Origin: Actinophytocola sp044466355
Lineage (GTDB): Bacteria > Actinomycetota > Actinomycetes > Mycobacteriales > Pseudonocardiaceae
Direction of reading: 5' to 3'
DNA: 64,000 nt
Assembly: GCF_044466355.1 (NCBI RefSeq)
Contig: NZ_JBITMQ010000001.1
Coordinates: 1,364,001-1,428,000 of the forward strand
Below, one piece after another: positions 48,478 through 56,169 of this stretch. Positions within the stretch are counted from its first letter, which is position 1, and every line of letters starts with the position of its first letter. The translations under genes were made by a program, and so were the position numbers. The notes under the pieces were generated by a model. The model was not told the origin of the DNA. It saw nothing but the letters and a program-made list of their open reading frames with translations, and searched no databases.

Positions 48478-51396
48478 GTGCTCCTCCACTCGCCGACCCT
48501 CGTGGGCAGAGACGACGTGCTCATGGCATTGCACCGCGATCTGGCCGCGGCCGCGGACGGCGGAGGCAGGACGGTTTTCGTCACGGGCCCCAGCGGTATC
48601 GGCAAGACCCGACTGGTGAACGCGGTGGCGGACGCCGCGTTCACCGGCGGGATGACGCTCATGCGGGGCAGAGCGAGCACGCTCGACCCGTTGATGCCGT
48701 TCCGGCCGCTGGCGGAGGCACTGCTGTCGATGTTGCGCGTGACCCCGCTCGACCCCGCCGACCTGGGGCCATACGGTCCCATCCTCGGTCGGCTGGTGCC
48801 GGACTGGAGTGTGCCCGGTGCGAGCCGGGAAGACGACCTCCTCGTCGTGCTGGCGGAAGGTGTCGTGCGCGTGACCCGGCTGGCGGCCGGACAGCGCGGA
48901 TGCCTCGTCGTCATCGACGACCTGCAGAACGCCGATTCCGAGACCCTGGCTGTGCTCGAGTACCTGATCGACAACATCGGTCAGCAGCCGACCATGATCC
49001 TCGGCGCGCTGCTCGACCAGGACTGCGCTGCCATGACGATGGCGCGCTCCGCGGTGCGCCGGGGCCGCGCGACCCTGCTCGCGCTCGATCCGCTGACTCG
49101 CGGCGACCTGGAAGGCCTGATCGCCAACTGTCTCGGTGCGCCACCTGGGAAGGTGGCCGCCGAAGCGGTCGAGGTGGTGCTCGCGGGCAGCGGTGGCAAC
49201 CCCTGCCTGGCCGAGGAAATCGTCGCCGACCTCGTGGACCACAAGGTTCTCGTCGAGACCGCGGGGCAGTGGCTGCTCACCGAGGCGGTGCCCGCCGGCG
49301 CGGGTACCGACCTCGCCCACCCGATCGGCGGCCGGTTCGTGAAACTCTCCGAGCAGGCCCGTGCCGTGCTGTCGGTCGCCGCCGCGTTCGGTATGCGGTT
49401 CCCGCTGCCGGTGGTCCAGCAGGTGATCGGGGCGAACGACCAGCACCTCCTGCGGCTGTTGCAGACGGAGGCCATCGCGCACTTCGTGCGGCCGGACGAG
49501 CAGAGCGCCGACTGGTATCGGTTCCGGCATCAGCTGACGTGGCAGGCGGTGACGGGTCAGCTGCCCGACGACGAACGGGCGGGGCTCGCACGCGTCGTGG
49601 CCGGTACGGTCGAGACCCTGTACCCCGGCCTTGACGGGGAGTGGTGCCAGATCGCGGCCACTCTGTGGCTGGCGGCAGGTGAGGGCGGCCGCGCCGGCGA
49701 GTTGCTCACCGAGCTCGGTCGCCGGACCCTGACGATCGGGGCGGCCAAGCCGGCCGTCGCGCTCCTCGAGCAGGCGTGGCAGTTGCTCGCCGATTCGAGC
49801 GTGGAACGCCGGGCCCAGACACTCGACGTGCTGATCCTGGCCCTTGTCGAGGCCGGGTACGTGCGCCGTGCCATCGCGGCGGTCGCCGAACTCGACCGGC
49901 TCGCGAGCGTGCCCGCACGTCGGCGGGCGGTCATTCACACGAAGGCCGCGTGGGCAGCCATGATCGCCGGCTACACGGACGACGGGCTCACTCATGTCGC
50001 GTCGGCGCGACGGCTGCTCGGCGACGACCCGGATGCCGTACAGCTCGCGGAGGTCGACATCGTGGCCGCGCACCTCGCGCTGGACCTGCCAGGTGGTGGG
50101 CAGTTGGCGATAGCCGAGGATCTGGCCCGCAACGCGGCACGCATCGCGGACCGCATGGACCTGCCGGAGATCGCCTGTCAGGCGTGGCAGCTGCTGGGCG
50201 CGGTGACCCGGCCACGTGATCCGGCGGAGGCGACCGCGTGCCTCGAGCGTGCACTGTCGATCGCGAGCAGGCGCGGTCTGCCGATCGCCGAGATGCACAC
50301 GCTGATCCGGCTCGGCAACGATGACGCGCTGCGCGCGGGCGAGATCACCCGCCTGGAGCTGGCGCGGGAACGCGCGAGTGAGGTCGGCGCCGTCACCGCG
50401 CAGTGCCAGGCGGAGGCCAGCATCGCCCTGCACCTGGTCCTGAGGGGCGAGTTCGACGACGCCGCTGCGCTCGTCAGCCGGGTGCTCGACACCACGATCA
50501 CGATGCAGCTCGTCGAGATCACCCAGTACGTGCTGCTGTTGCGTGCCGTGCTCGGCGCCCATCGCGGGTCGCGGGCGGAGCTCGACGACGCGCTGTCCGA
50601 GTTCGAACAGCACAAGGGTGACGCTGTTCTGCACGCACCACGGGTGCATGGCCTGGCCAAGGTGTTCTGCGCCCTGCTGGAGGAGCGGCGAGATGTCGCC
50701 GTCCAGGAGATGGCTGCCGCCGAGGCGGCGCACATCCCCAGTTCCACCGTGTTCCACCTCTCGGGCACGTACGGCATGCGTCCGCTGCTCCGGGCACTCG
50801 CCGGTGATCTCACCGTGGGCGAGCTGACCGAACTCATGGCCAATCCGGCGTCCGCTCTGCGCTGGGACCGGCAGTTCGCGACCTTCGCCAAGGCGGTGCT
50901 GCTCGGCCGGCTCGGGAGAGGTGCCGAGGCGGTCGCGGAGGTCGACGAGGCGCTGCGGGAGGGACAGCCGTATCCGATGGGCCGTCATCTCGGCCTGCGC
51001 CTGGTCGGTGAGGCCGCACTGGACGACGACTGGGGCGAGCCGGTGCCCTGGCTGCGCGCGGCGGAGGCCTACTTCCGGCGCATCGAGGTACCACCCGTGG
51101 TCGGCGCGTGCCGCCGCCTTCTCCGCCGCGCCGGCGTCCGCGTGCTCCAGAACCGGGACGGTGCCGAACAGATCCCGCCGGATCTGCGCCTTCGCGGTGT
51201 GACAGCTCGTGAGTACGAGGTCCTTCGGCTGTTGGCCGATCGCCTGGGAAACCGGGAGATCGCCGAACAGTTGCACCTGTCGACGAGGACCGTCGAGCGC
51301 CACGTCTCCAACCTGATCAGCAAGACCAATCTGCCCAACCGCGGTGCGCTGCGCGACTTCGTCATGACGAAGCTCCACCGCCTGCGGCAGGGATGA
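48478..51396 (+). CDS. LAL-family (large ATP-binding LuxR) regulator, copy 1
   Basis: A 972-residue regulator. An N-terminal AAA/STAND ATPase has Walker A GPSGIGKTRL (about residue 37) and Walker B LVVIDDLQNAD. A long TPR-like helical region follows, and a LuxR/GerE helix-turn-helix (LRLLADRLGNREIAEQLHLSTRTVERHVSNLI) ends the protein. LAL proteins bind promoters after an ATP-linked signal. It follows precursor copy 1 by 82 bp and closely resembles the regulator at 56170-59085, so it belongs to the duplicated LanM-precursor-LAL cassette. GTG 48478 is chosen; TTG 48475 is adjacent. Confidence 0.92.
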   Translation: MLLHSPTLVGRDDVLMALHRDLAAAADGGGRTVFVTGPSGIGKTRLVNAVADAAFTGGMTLMRGRASTLDPLMPFRPLAEALLSMLRVTPLDPADLGPYGPILGRLVPDWSVPGASREDDLLVVLAEGVVRVTRLAAGQRGCLVVIDDLQNADSETLAVLEYLIDNIGQQPTMILGALLDQDCAAMTMARSAVRRGRATLLALDPLTRGDLEGLIANCLGAPPGKVAAEAVEVVLAGSGGNPCLAEEIVADLVDHKVLVETAGQWLLTEAVPAGAGTDLAHPIGGRFVKLSEQARAVLSVAAAFGMRFPLPVVQQVIGANDQHLLRLLQTEAIAHFVRPDEQSADWYRFRHQLTWQAVTGQLPDDERAGLARVVAGTVETLYPGLDGEWCQIAATLWLAAGEGGRAGELLTELGRRTLTIGAAKPAVALLEQAWQLLADSSVERRAQTLDVLILALVEAGYVRRAIAAVAELDRLASVPARRRAVIHTKAAWAAMIAGYTDDGLTHVASARRLLGDDPDAVQLAEVDIVAAHLALDLPGGGQLAIAEDLARNAARIADRMDLPEIACQAWQLLGAVTRPRDPAEATACLERALSIASRRGLPIAEMHTLIRLGNDDALRAGEITRLELARERASEVGAVTAQCQAEASIALHLVLRGEFDDAAALVSRVLDTTITMQLVEITQYVLLLRAVLGAHRGSRAELDDALSEFEQHKGDAVLHAPRVHGLAKVFCALLEERRDVAVQEMAAAEAAHIPSSTVFHLSGTYGMRPLLRALAGDLTVGELTELMANPASALRWDRQFATFAKAVLLGRLGRGAEAVAEVDEALREGQPYPMGRHLGLRLVGEAALDDDWGEPVPWLRAAEAYFRRIEVPPVVGACRRLLRRAGVRVLQNRDGAEQIPPDLRLRGVTAREYEVLRLLADRLGNREIAEQLHLSTRTVERHVSNLISKTNLPNRGALRDFVMTKLHRLRQG

Positions 51397-51457
51397 CGAG
51401 CAAGCGCACCGGAGCCGTCAGGGCGAGGCGATCCATGACGTTCGTGTCTGAGGGCAT

Positions 51458-52045
51458 CTAAATGAACCCGTGGCGGACCGCTGTCGCCACCGCGTGGGCG
51501 CGGTTGCGTGCATTGAGGCGGGACATGAGTTCGTAGATGACGTTCTTCACCGTGTGCTCCGAGCACGACAGGCTGCCCGCGATGCCCGCGTTGCCCAGTC
51601 CGTCGGCCATCAGGCGGAGCACCGCCACCTGGCGGTTGGTCAGCCGCGGGGGCGGGGCGGGCCGACAACCCGGACTCGCCGCTCCGCCCAGTGCGCGGAC
51701 CAGCAGTTCGTTCGGCACGCGGCTGTCGCCGGCTCGCGCTGCCGTCAGTGCCGACGCCAGTTGTGCCGGTGTGGTCGTGGGGGCAGGGAGGACGGCGCTC
51801 ACGCCGGCCCGCAGGGCGCACAGCAGATCCTCGCGGGTGAGCGTGTCCACCATGACCACGAGGCATTCGCACCCGGACGCCGCCGCGAGGGCCTTGGCCA
51901 TCGTCGGTGCGGCGGACAGCACCACACCGGCCGGCACCGGCGACGGGACGACCGCCACATCGAGGCCGTCGAGCATGGCGAACACCGACGGACCGGCGAT
52001 CACGTGGACCGGCAGCACGTCCGCGGACAGCGTCGGCGCGCTCAC
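51458..52045 (-). CDS. LuxR-family regulator with receiver-like N-terminus
   Basis: A 195-residue protein. The first 115 residues look like a degenerate response-regulator receiver (VVMVDTLTREDLLCALRAGVSAVLPAPTT matches strand 4 to helix 5 of such domains, with no clear phospho-Asp). The C-terminus is a GerE helix-turn-helix (RQVAVLRLMADGLGNAGIAGSLSCSEHTVKNVIYELMSRL). The GTG start at 52045 overlaps the stop of the LuxR gene at 52042-52641 by four bases, and the two proteins are similar, so this is a tandem duplication. Leftward, between the two class II cassettes, it likely helps control LanM copy 2. Confidence 0.88.
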   Translation of the reverse strand: MSAPTLSADVLPVHVIAGPSVFAMLDGLDVAVVPSPVPAGVVLSAAPTMAKALAAASGCECLVVMVDTLTREDLLCALRAGVSAVLPAPTTTPAQLASALTAARAGDSRVPNELLVRALGGAASPGCRPAPPPRLTNRQVAVLRLMADGLGNAGIAGSLSCSEHTVKNVIYELMSRLNARNRAHAVATAVRHGFI

Positions 52046-52641
52046 AGCAACCCCGCCCGCAACGCGTACGCCACCGCGTGCGCGCGGTTCCGCAGCCGGA
52101 ACCGGCTGATCACGTCGTGCACCACGCTCGCCACCGTCCTCGGCGAGTAGCTCAGCTCCCGCGCGATCTCGTCCGTGTCCTGACCGTCGGCCACCAGCCG
52201 CAGCACGTCGCGTTCCCGCTCACTCAACGCCGAACGCGCGCCCCGCGCACTCGGCGCGCCGGTCAGGAGGTCCGCCAGCATCTCCGGCAACACGGTGGTG
52301 TCACCGTCGGCGGCGGCCACGACCGCCCGCGCGAGCCGGTCGGCGTTCGCCTCGCGCCTGCGCAGCAGCCCTCGGGCGCCCGCCGCCAGGGCGTGCAGGG
52401 CCGCTGTCGTTGTCAGCTCCGTCGCCACCAGCACGATGTCCGGACGGTGAGCGGCGTTGCGGGTGCGCCGCACGAGGTCCAGTTCGCGCTCGTCCACGTC
52501 GTCCACGACCACGACCACGACCCTCGGGTTCTCGACAGGGGACACCACCACGACGTCGGGCCGGGCGCGCAGGACGGTCATCGCGCCGGACTCCACCATC
52601 GGGTCCAGCGCCGCGACGCTCACGGGGACGGGGTCACGCAT
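52042..52641 (-). CDS. LuxR-family regulator, tandem partner
   Basis: A 199-residue relative of the downstream regulator. The receiver-like N-terminal part (RPDVVVVSPVENPRVVVVVVDDV, IVLVATELTTTAALHALAAGARGLLRR) keeps the fold but phosphorylation is uncertain. The C-terminal GerE domain reads LSERERDVLRLVADGQDTDEIARELSYSPRTVASVVHDVI. ATG 52641 has a GGAGGAG ribosome site, which decides the start over longer versions. The promoter region toward lanM copy 2 holds a tandem and an inverted repeat (52689-52823) that may be its operator. Confidence 0.88.
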   Translation of the reverse strand: MRDPVPVSVAALDPMVESGAMTVLRARPDVVVVSPVENPRVVVVVVDDVDERELDLVRRTRNAAHRPDIVLVATELTTTAALHALAAGARGLLRRREANADRLARAVVAAADGDTTVLPEMLADLLTGAPSARGARSALSERERDVLRLVADGQDTDEIARELSYSPRTVASVVHDVISRFRLRNRAHAVAYALRAGLL

Positions 52642-52688
52642 CTCTACTCCTCCTCGCCGGCCGGAACCATGGGAGAAGCCTCGCCTGC

Positions 52689-52823
52689 GGTGCGTACCCG
52701 CACATCCGGTGCGTGCCCGCACATTCACCCGTACGTCGCCACCTGCACGAACACGTCATCGGGACGTGCGGGGCCCGCGGTCCGCGGTGCGGGTGCGGGA
52801 CGGCAGGCGCGAGAATGTGCGGG
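52689..52823. promoter_or_regulatory. 19-bp tandem repeat plus inverted copy in the LuxR/lanM divergent promoter
   Basis: GGTGCGTACCCGCACATCC (52689-52707) is followed at once by GGTGCGTGCCCGCACATTC (52708-52726). GAATGTGCGGG (52813-52823) is the exact reverse complement of the last 11 bases of the second copy. The region lies between the LuxR pair and lanM copy 2, as expected of an operator. Confidence 0.6.
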
Positions 52824-52869
52824 TTCGACCCTCATGACGTGGGTGTCGCCGCCCGGCAGTGTGTGGCAC

Positions 52870-55797
52870 ATGACGCCTACCAGCCCGAACACGGGGCCCA
52901 CGACCTGGCCGGACCCGGCCTGGTGGGCACCGGCGCTGGCGCTGCACGAGCGTGGCACCGACCGCGGGCACGCCGCCGCGTCGGCCGCGGCCGACGTGCC
53001 CGCCGCGCTGGCGGCGCGGGTGCCCCGGCCCGCGTGGGTCGACACCGCCGAGCGGGTCGTGCGCGCGGCGGAACCCGTGACCGACCTCGCGGAGCTGGGG
53101 GAGACGTGGCGGGACGCCTTCGGCCGCGTGCTGGCGCCGTTCGTCGCCGACGCTGCCGAACGGATCGCCGCGGCCGCGCCGGAGCACCCGGCCCTGCCCG
53201 GTGTCAGCTCTGCCCTGCGCCACAGCCTTGTCGCACAGGCCGTCCGCACGCTGGTCACCGAACTGCACGCCTGGCGTGCCGCGGGTCGCCTCATCGGCGG
53301 CGACGGCCGCGCCCGCTTCCGCGACTTCGCCCGTGTGATCGCCTCCCCGGCGGGCCTGACCGAACTGTTCTGCCGCTACCCGGTGCTGGCGCGGCTGCTC
53401 GCCCAGACCACCGACGCCACCGTGGCCGCCACGCTGGAGTTGCTGGCACGCCTCGCCGAGGACCGCGCCATGATCGTGTCGGACCTGCTCGGCGGCACGG
53501 ACCCGGGCCCGGTCACCGCCATCGTGCCCGGACGCGGTGACCGCCACAACGGCGGCCGGTCGGTGGCCTTCATCGACTTCGCCGACGGCAGCCGTATCGT
53601 CTACAAACCGCGTGACGTGACGACCCAGGTCCGGGTCGGCCGGTTCCTCGGACTGCTGGCGGAGGTGCTTCCCGGGCAGTGCCCGCGCGCGGTCACGACG
53701 CTCGCCCGGCCCGGGTACGGCTGGTCCGAGTTCGCCCCGGCCCGTGAGCTGACCGGTCCTGCCGGCGCCGACCGGTTCTACCGCCGCCAGGGCGCACTGC
53801 TCGCGGTGCTGCACCTGCTGCGCGCCACGGACATGCACTACGAGAACGTCATCGCCGAGGGTGACGTGCCGGTCCTGATCGACACCGAGACGCTGTTCAA
53901 CGCCGAGCTCACGGCGGGCACCGGTGACCCGGCCACCGACATGTTGTCCTCGTCCGTCTACCGCACCTCGCTGCTGCCGCTCATGGTCGTCGGTGAGCAG
54001 GGGGTCGCCGACCTCTCCGGGCTGGGCGGCGACCGCGGCGGTGCCTCCCCGACGAGCGTGGTCGACTGGCTCGACGCCGGTACCGACCGGATGCGTATCA
54101 CCCGTCGTGAGCTGGTGATGACCGGTTCGGCGAACCGGCCGCGCGTCGGCGGGGCCGACCTCGACCCCGTTGACCACGAGCAGGCCCTGCTGACCGGGTT
54201 CCGGCAGGCGTACGACGCCATCACCGCGCACGCCGCCGACTTCGCGGCGCTGATCAGGGCGTGCGCGGACCTGGAGGTCCGGGTGGTGGCCCGGCCGAGC
54301 TGGGTGTACGCGACTTTGCTCGACGAGACCACCCACCCGGACGTGCTGCGCGACGGGCTCGACCGCGACGAGGCGCTGTCCGTGCTGTACGCCGGTCGTG
54401 CCGGGCACCCGCTGTTCGGCAGGCTGGTCACGCACGAACTGGCCGCCATGTGGGACGGCGACGTGCCGATGTTCCTGGCTTGCGCGGGCACCGGTGAGCT
54501 GCGGTCGCCGAACGGGACACCCCTGCCGGTGGCGCTGCCCAAGGCGGGCGTGACGGCGGCGCTGGAGACGCTCGCCGGGATGGGCGAAGTGGACCGGCAC
54601 GCACAGGAGTGGATCATTTCGGCCACCCTCGCCACTCGCGGCGGCTCCCACGCGCACCCGCGGGCCGGCGCGCTGCCCGGGGTCTCCGCGAACTCGGTGG
54701 TACACCCGGACGTGCTGGTCACGGCGGCCCGTGCGATGGCGGACCGGATCGTCGCCCACGCGGCGGGCGGGGAGCACGTCAACTGGCTCGGCCTGGAGCA
54801 CGTCGACGGCCAGTGGCTGGTGCTGCCGATGGGCGCGAGCCTGGGCACCGGCTACCTCGGCGTCGCGTTGTTCCTCGCCCAGCTCGCCGAGGTCACCGGC
54901 ATCGGCCGGTACGCGGAGCAGGCCGCCCGCGTTGTCGCGGACGCACCCGCGTTCACCGACGCGTTCGCGGCCCGGCCAGAGCTGGCCGAGGCGGCGGGCT
55001 GGGGTGGCCTGACCGGTCTCGGCGGCATCACCTACGCGCTGGCCCGGCTCGGCCGTCTGCTCGACACCCCGGTCCTGCGGGACTGCGCCGCGCACCTCAC
55101 CGAGCTGGCCGCCAAGTCCGCGGGCAGCACGACCGAGCTCGGCTGGGCGAGCGGCCTCGCCGGGTGCCTCGCCGCCATGACCGCCGTGCACACCGACCTC
55201 GGGGTCGACACCGCGGCGACGGTGGCACGCGAGTGCGCGGACCGGCTCGCCGATCTCGTCGACCAGGACGCGGGCACGCGCCCGCTGTCCTTCGCCGACG
55301 GCCTCGCCGGCGCCGCCTGGGCGCTCCGCACGGCCGGTCCTGACGCGGTCCACCGGGACGCCGGGCGCCGTGCGGCAGCGCTGGTCGCGGCTCGTGCCAC
55401 GGCCACCTCCGGCGGCTGGTGCGAGGGCGGGCCCGGCCTGGCGCTCGCCGCATCGTGTGCACCGGATCAGGTGTCCGCCGCCGACATCGTCGCCATGGCC
55501 GACGGACCCGTGCGCCGAGACCTGTCGCTCTGCCACGGCGAGTTGGGCGTGCTCGAGGTGCTCACCACGCTCGCGGGCACCGACCCGTACCGGGAGCTCG
55601 CCGCCCGCGCGCTGTCGCGCCGCATCGGTCCCGTGCTGGAACTGCTGCGCAGGCACGGGCCCGTGTGCGGCACGCCGGGCTCGACCCCCACACCAGGTCT
55701 GCTGACCGGCTTCGCCGGCATCGGCTACGGGATGTTGCGGCTCGCCGCTCCACGCGACGTGCCCCCCGTGTTGTTGCTACGACCAGAAGAACGCTGA
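52870..55797 (+). CDS. lanM: class II lanthipeptide synthetase LanM, copy 2
   Basis: A 975-residue LanM. The dehydratase half has VYKPRDVTTQVRVGR, RQGALLAVLHLLRATDMHYENVIAEG and LIDTETLFNAEL. The cyclase half has LGTGYLGVALFLAQL and zinc ligands in WCEGGPG (near 850) and LCHGELG (near 887). The start ATG 52870 gives the same WWAPALALHER opening as copy 1, though its ribosome site is weak and in-frame GTG 52861 or ATG 52834 remain possible. The precursor gene begins 40 bases after its stop. Similarity to copy 1 runs the full length, so the cassettes arose by duplication. Which LanM modifies which precursor cannot be read from sequence. Confidence 0.95.
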   Translation: MTPTSPNTGPTTWPDPAWWAPALALHERGTDRGHAAASAAADVPAALAARVPRPAWVDTAERVVRAAEPVTDLAELGETWRDAFGRVLAPFVADAAERIAAAAPEHPALPGVSSALRHSLVAQAVRTLVTELHAWRAAGRLIGGDGRARFRDFARVIASPAGLTELFCRYPVLARLLAQTTDATVAATLELLARLAEDRAMIVSDLLGGTDPGPVTAIVPGRGDRHNGGRSVAFIDFADGSRIVYKPRDVTTQVRVGRFLGLLAEVLPGQCPRAVTTLARPGYGWSEFAPARELTGPAGADRFYRRQGALLAVLHLLRATDMHYENVIAEGDVPVLIDTETLFNAELTAGTGDPATDMLSSSVYRTSLLPLMVVGEQGVADLSGLGGDRGGASPTSVVDWLDAGTDRMRITRRELVMTGSANRPRVGGADLDPVDHEQALLTGFRQAYDAITAHAADFAALIRACADLEVRVVARPSWVYATLLDETTHPDVLRDGLDRDEALSVLYAGRAGHPLFGRLVTHELAAMWDGDVPMFLACAGTGELRSPNGTPLPVALPKAGVTAALETLAGMGEVDRHAQEWIISATLATRGGSHAHPRAGALPGVSANSVVHPDVLVTAARAMADRIVAHAAGGEHVNWLGLEHVDGQWLVLPMGASLGTGYLGVALFLAQLAEVTGIGRYAEQAARVVADAPAFTDAFAARPELAEAAGWGGLTGLGGITYALARLGRLLDTPVLRDCAAHLTELAAKSAGSTTELGWASGLAGCLAAMTAVHTDLGVDTAATVARECADRLADLVDQDAGTRPLSFADGLAGAAWALRTAGPDAVHRDAGRRAAALVAARATATSGGWCEGGPGLALAASCAPDQVSAADIVAMADGPVRRDLSLCHGELGVLEVLTTLAGTDPYRELAARALSRRIGPVLELLRRHGPVCGTPGSTPTPGLLTGFAGIGYGMLRLAAPRDVPPVLLLRPEER

Positions 55798-55836
55798 ACC
55801 GCACATCGAAATCCGTTGGAAGAGAAAGGAAACCCC

Positions 55837-56073
55837 ATGTCCGGGATCCAGAACGAGACTGTCGCCGGCACCACCGCCGAGGCCGGGACCGACGCACCGG
55901 CAGGCCGCCTGCGCCTGCTGCCCTCGGTCACCTTCGGCGTCCGCGCCGCCGCTCTGGCCCGGGTCGCGCTGCCGGTGGCCATGGTGACCGCGGGGCTGGT
56001 CGCGGGCGGGCCGGTGGCGGGTGCCGAGAACCTGGTCACCATGGACACCACCTGCTGCCCACCGCAGGTCTGA
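55837..56073 (+). CDS. class II lanthipeptide precursor, copy 2 (TTCC core)
   Basis: A 78-residue precursor; ATG 55837 follows AGAAAGGA. The leader has a polar first 28 residues, the shared SVTFG motif (30-34) and a hydrophobic stretch (AAALARVALPVAMVTAGLVA). The C-terminus is TMDTTCCPPQV with T68, T71, T72, C73 and C74 as the only ring-forming set. The plan matches the precursor at 48156-48395: hydrophobic segment with a central Pro, a 12-17 residue spacer, then TTCCP. It lacks the leader Cys of copy 1. A hairpin follows 14 bases after the stop, so transcription may be partly ended before the LAL gene. Confidence 0.85.
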   Translation: MSGIQNETVAGTTAEAGTDAPAGRLRLLPSVTFGVRAAALARVALPVAMVTAGLVAGGPVAGAENLVTMDTTCCPPQV

Positions 56074-56086
56074 CGCCACCAGGGGA

Positions 56087-56113
56087 CGGGACCGCCGCGC
56101 CGCGACGGTCCCG
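56087..56113 (+). terminator. hairpin after class II precursor copy 2
   Basis: CGGGACCG (56087-56094) pairs with CGGTCCCG (56106-56113) across an 11-base loop, between the precursor stop and the LAL start. It may act as a terminator or as an attenuator that keeps precursor transcripts in excess over the regulator. Confidence 0.45.
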
Positions 56114-56169
56114 CTCCCGTTGCTTCGCCCACCACGTCCTTACGCAGTGGCCAAGTACCATTACTTCTC

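Noticed and set aside
51397..51457. Possible terminator between the convergent LAL copy 1 and LuxR genes
   Set aside because: Only a 5-bp TGACG/CGTCA pairing across a long loop; too weak to call.
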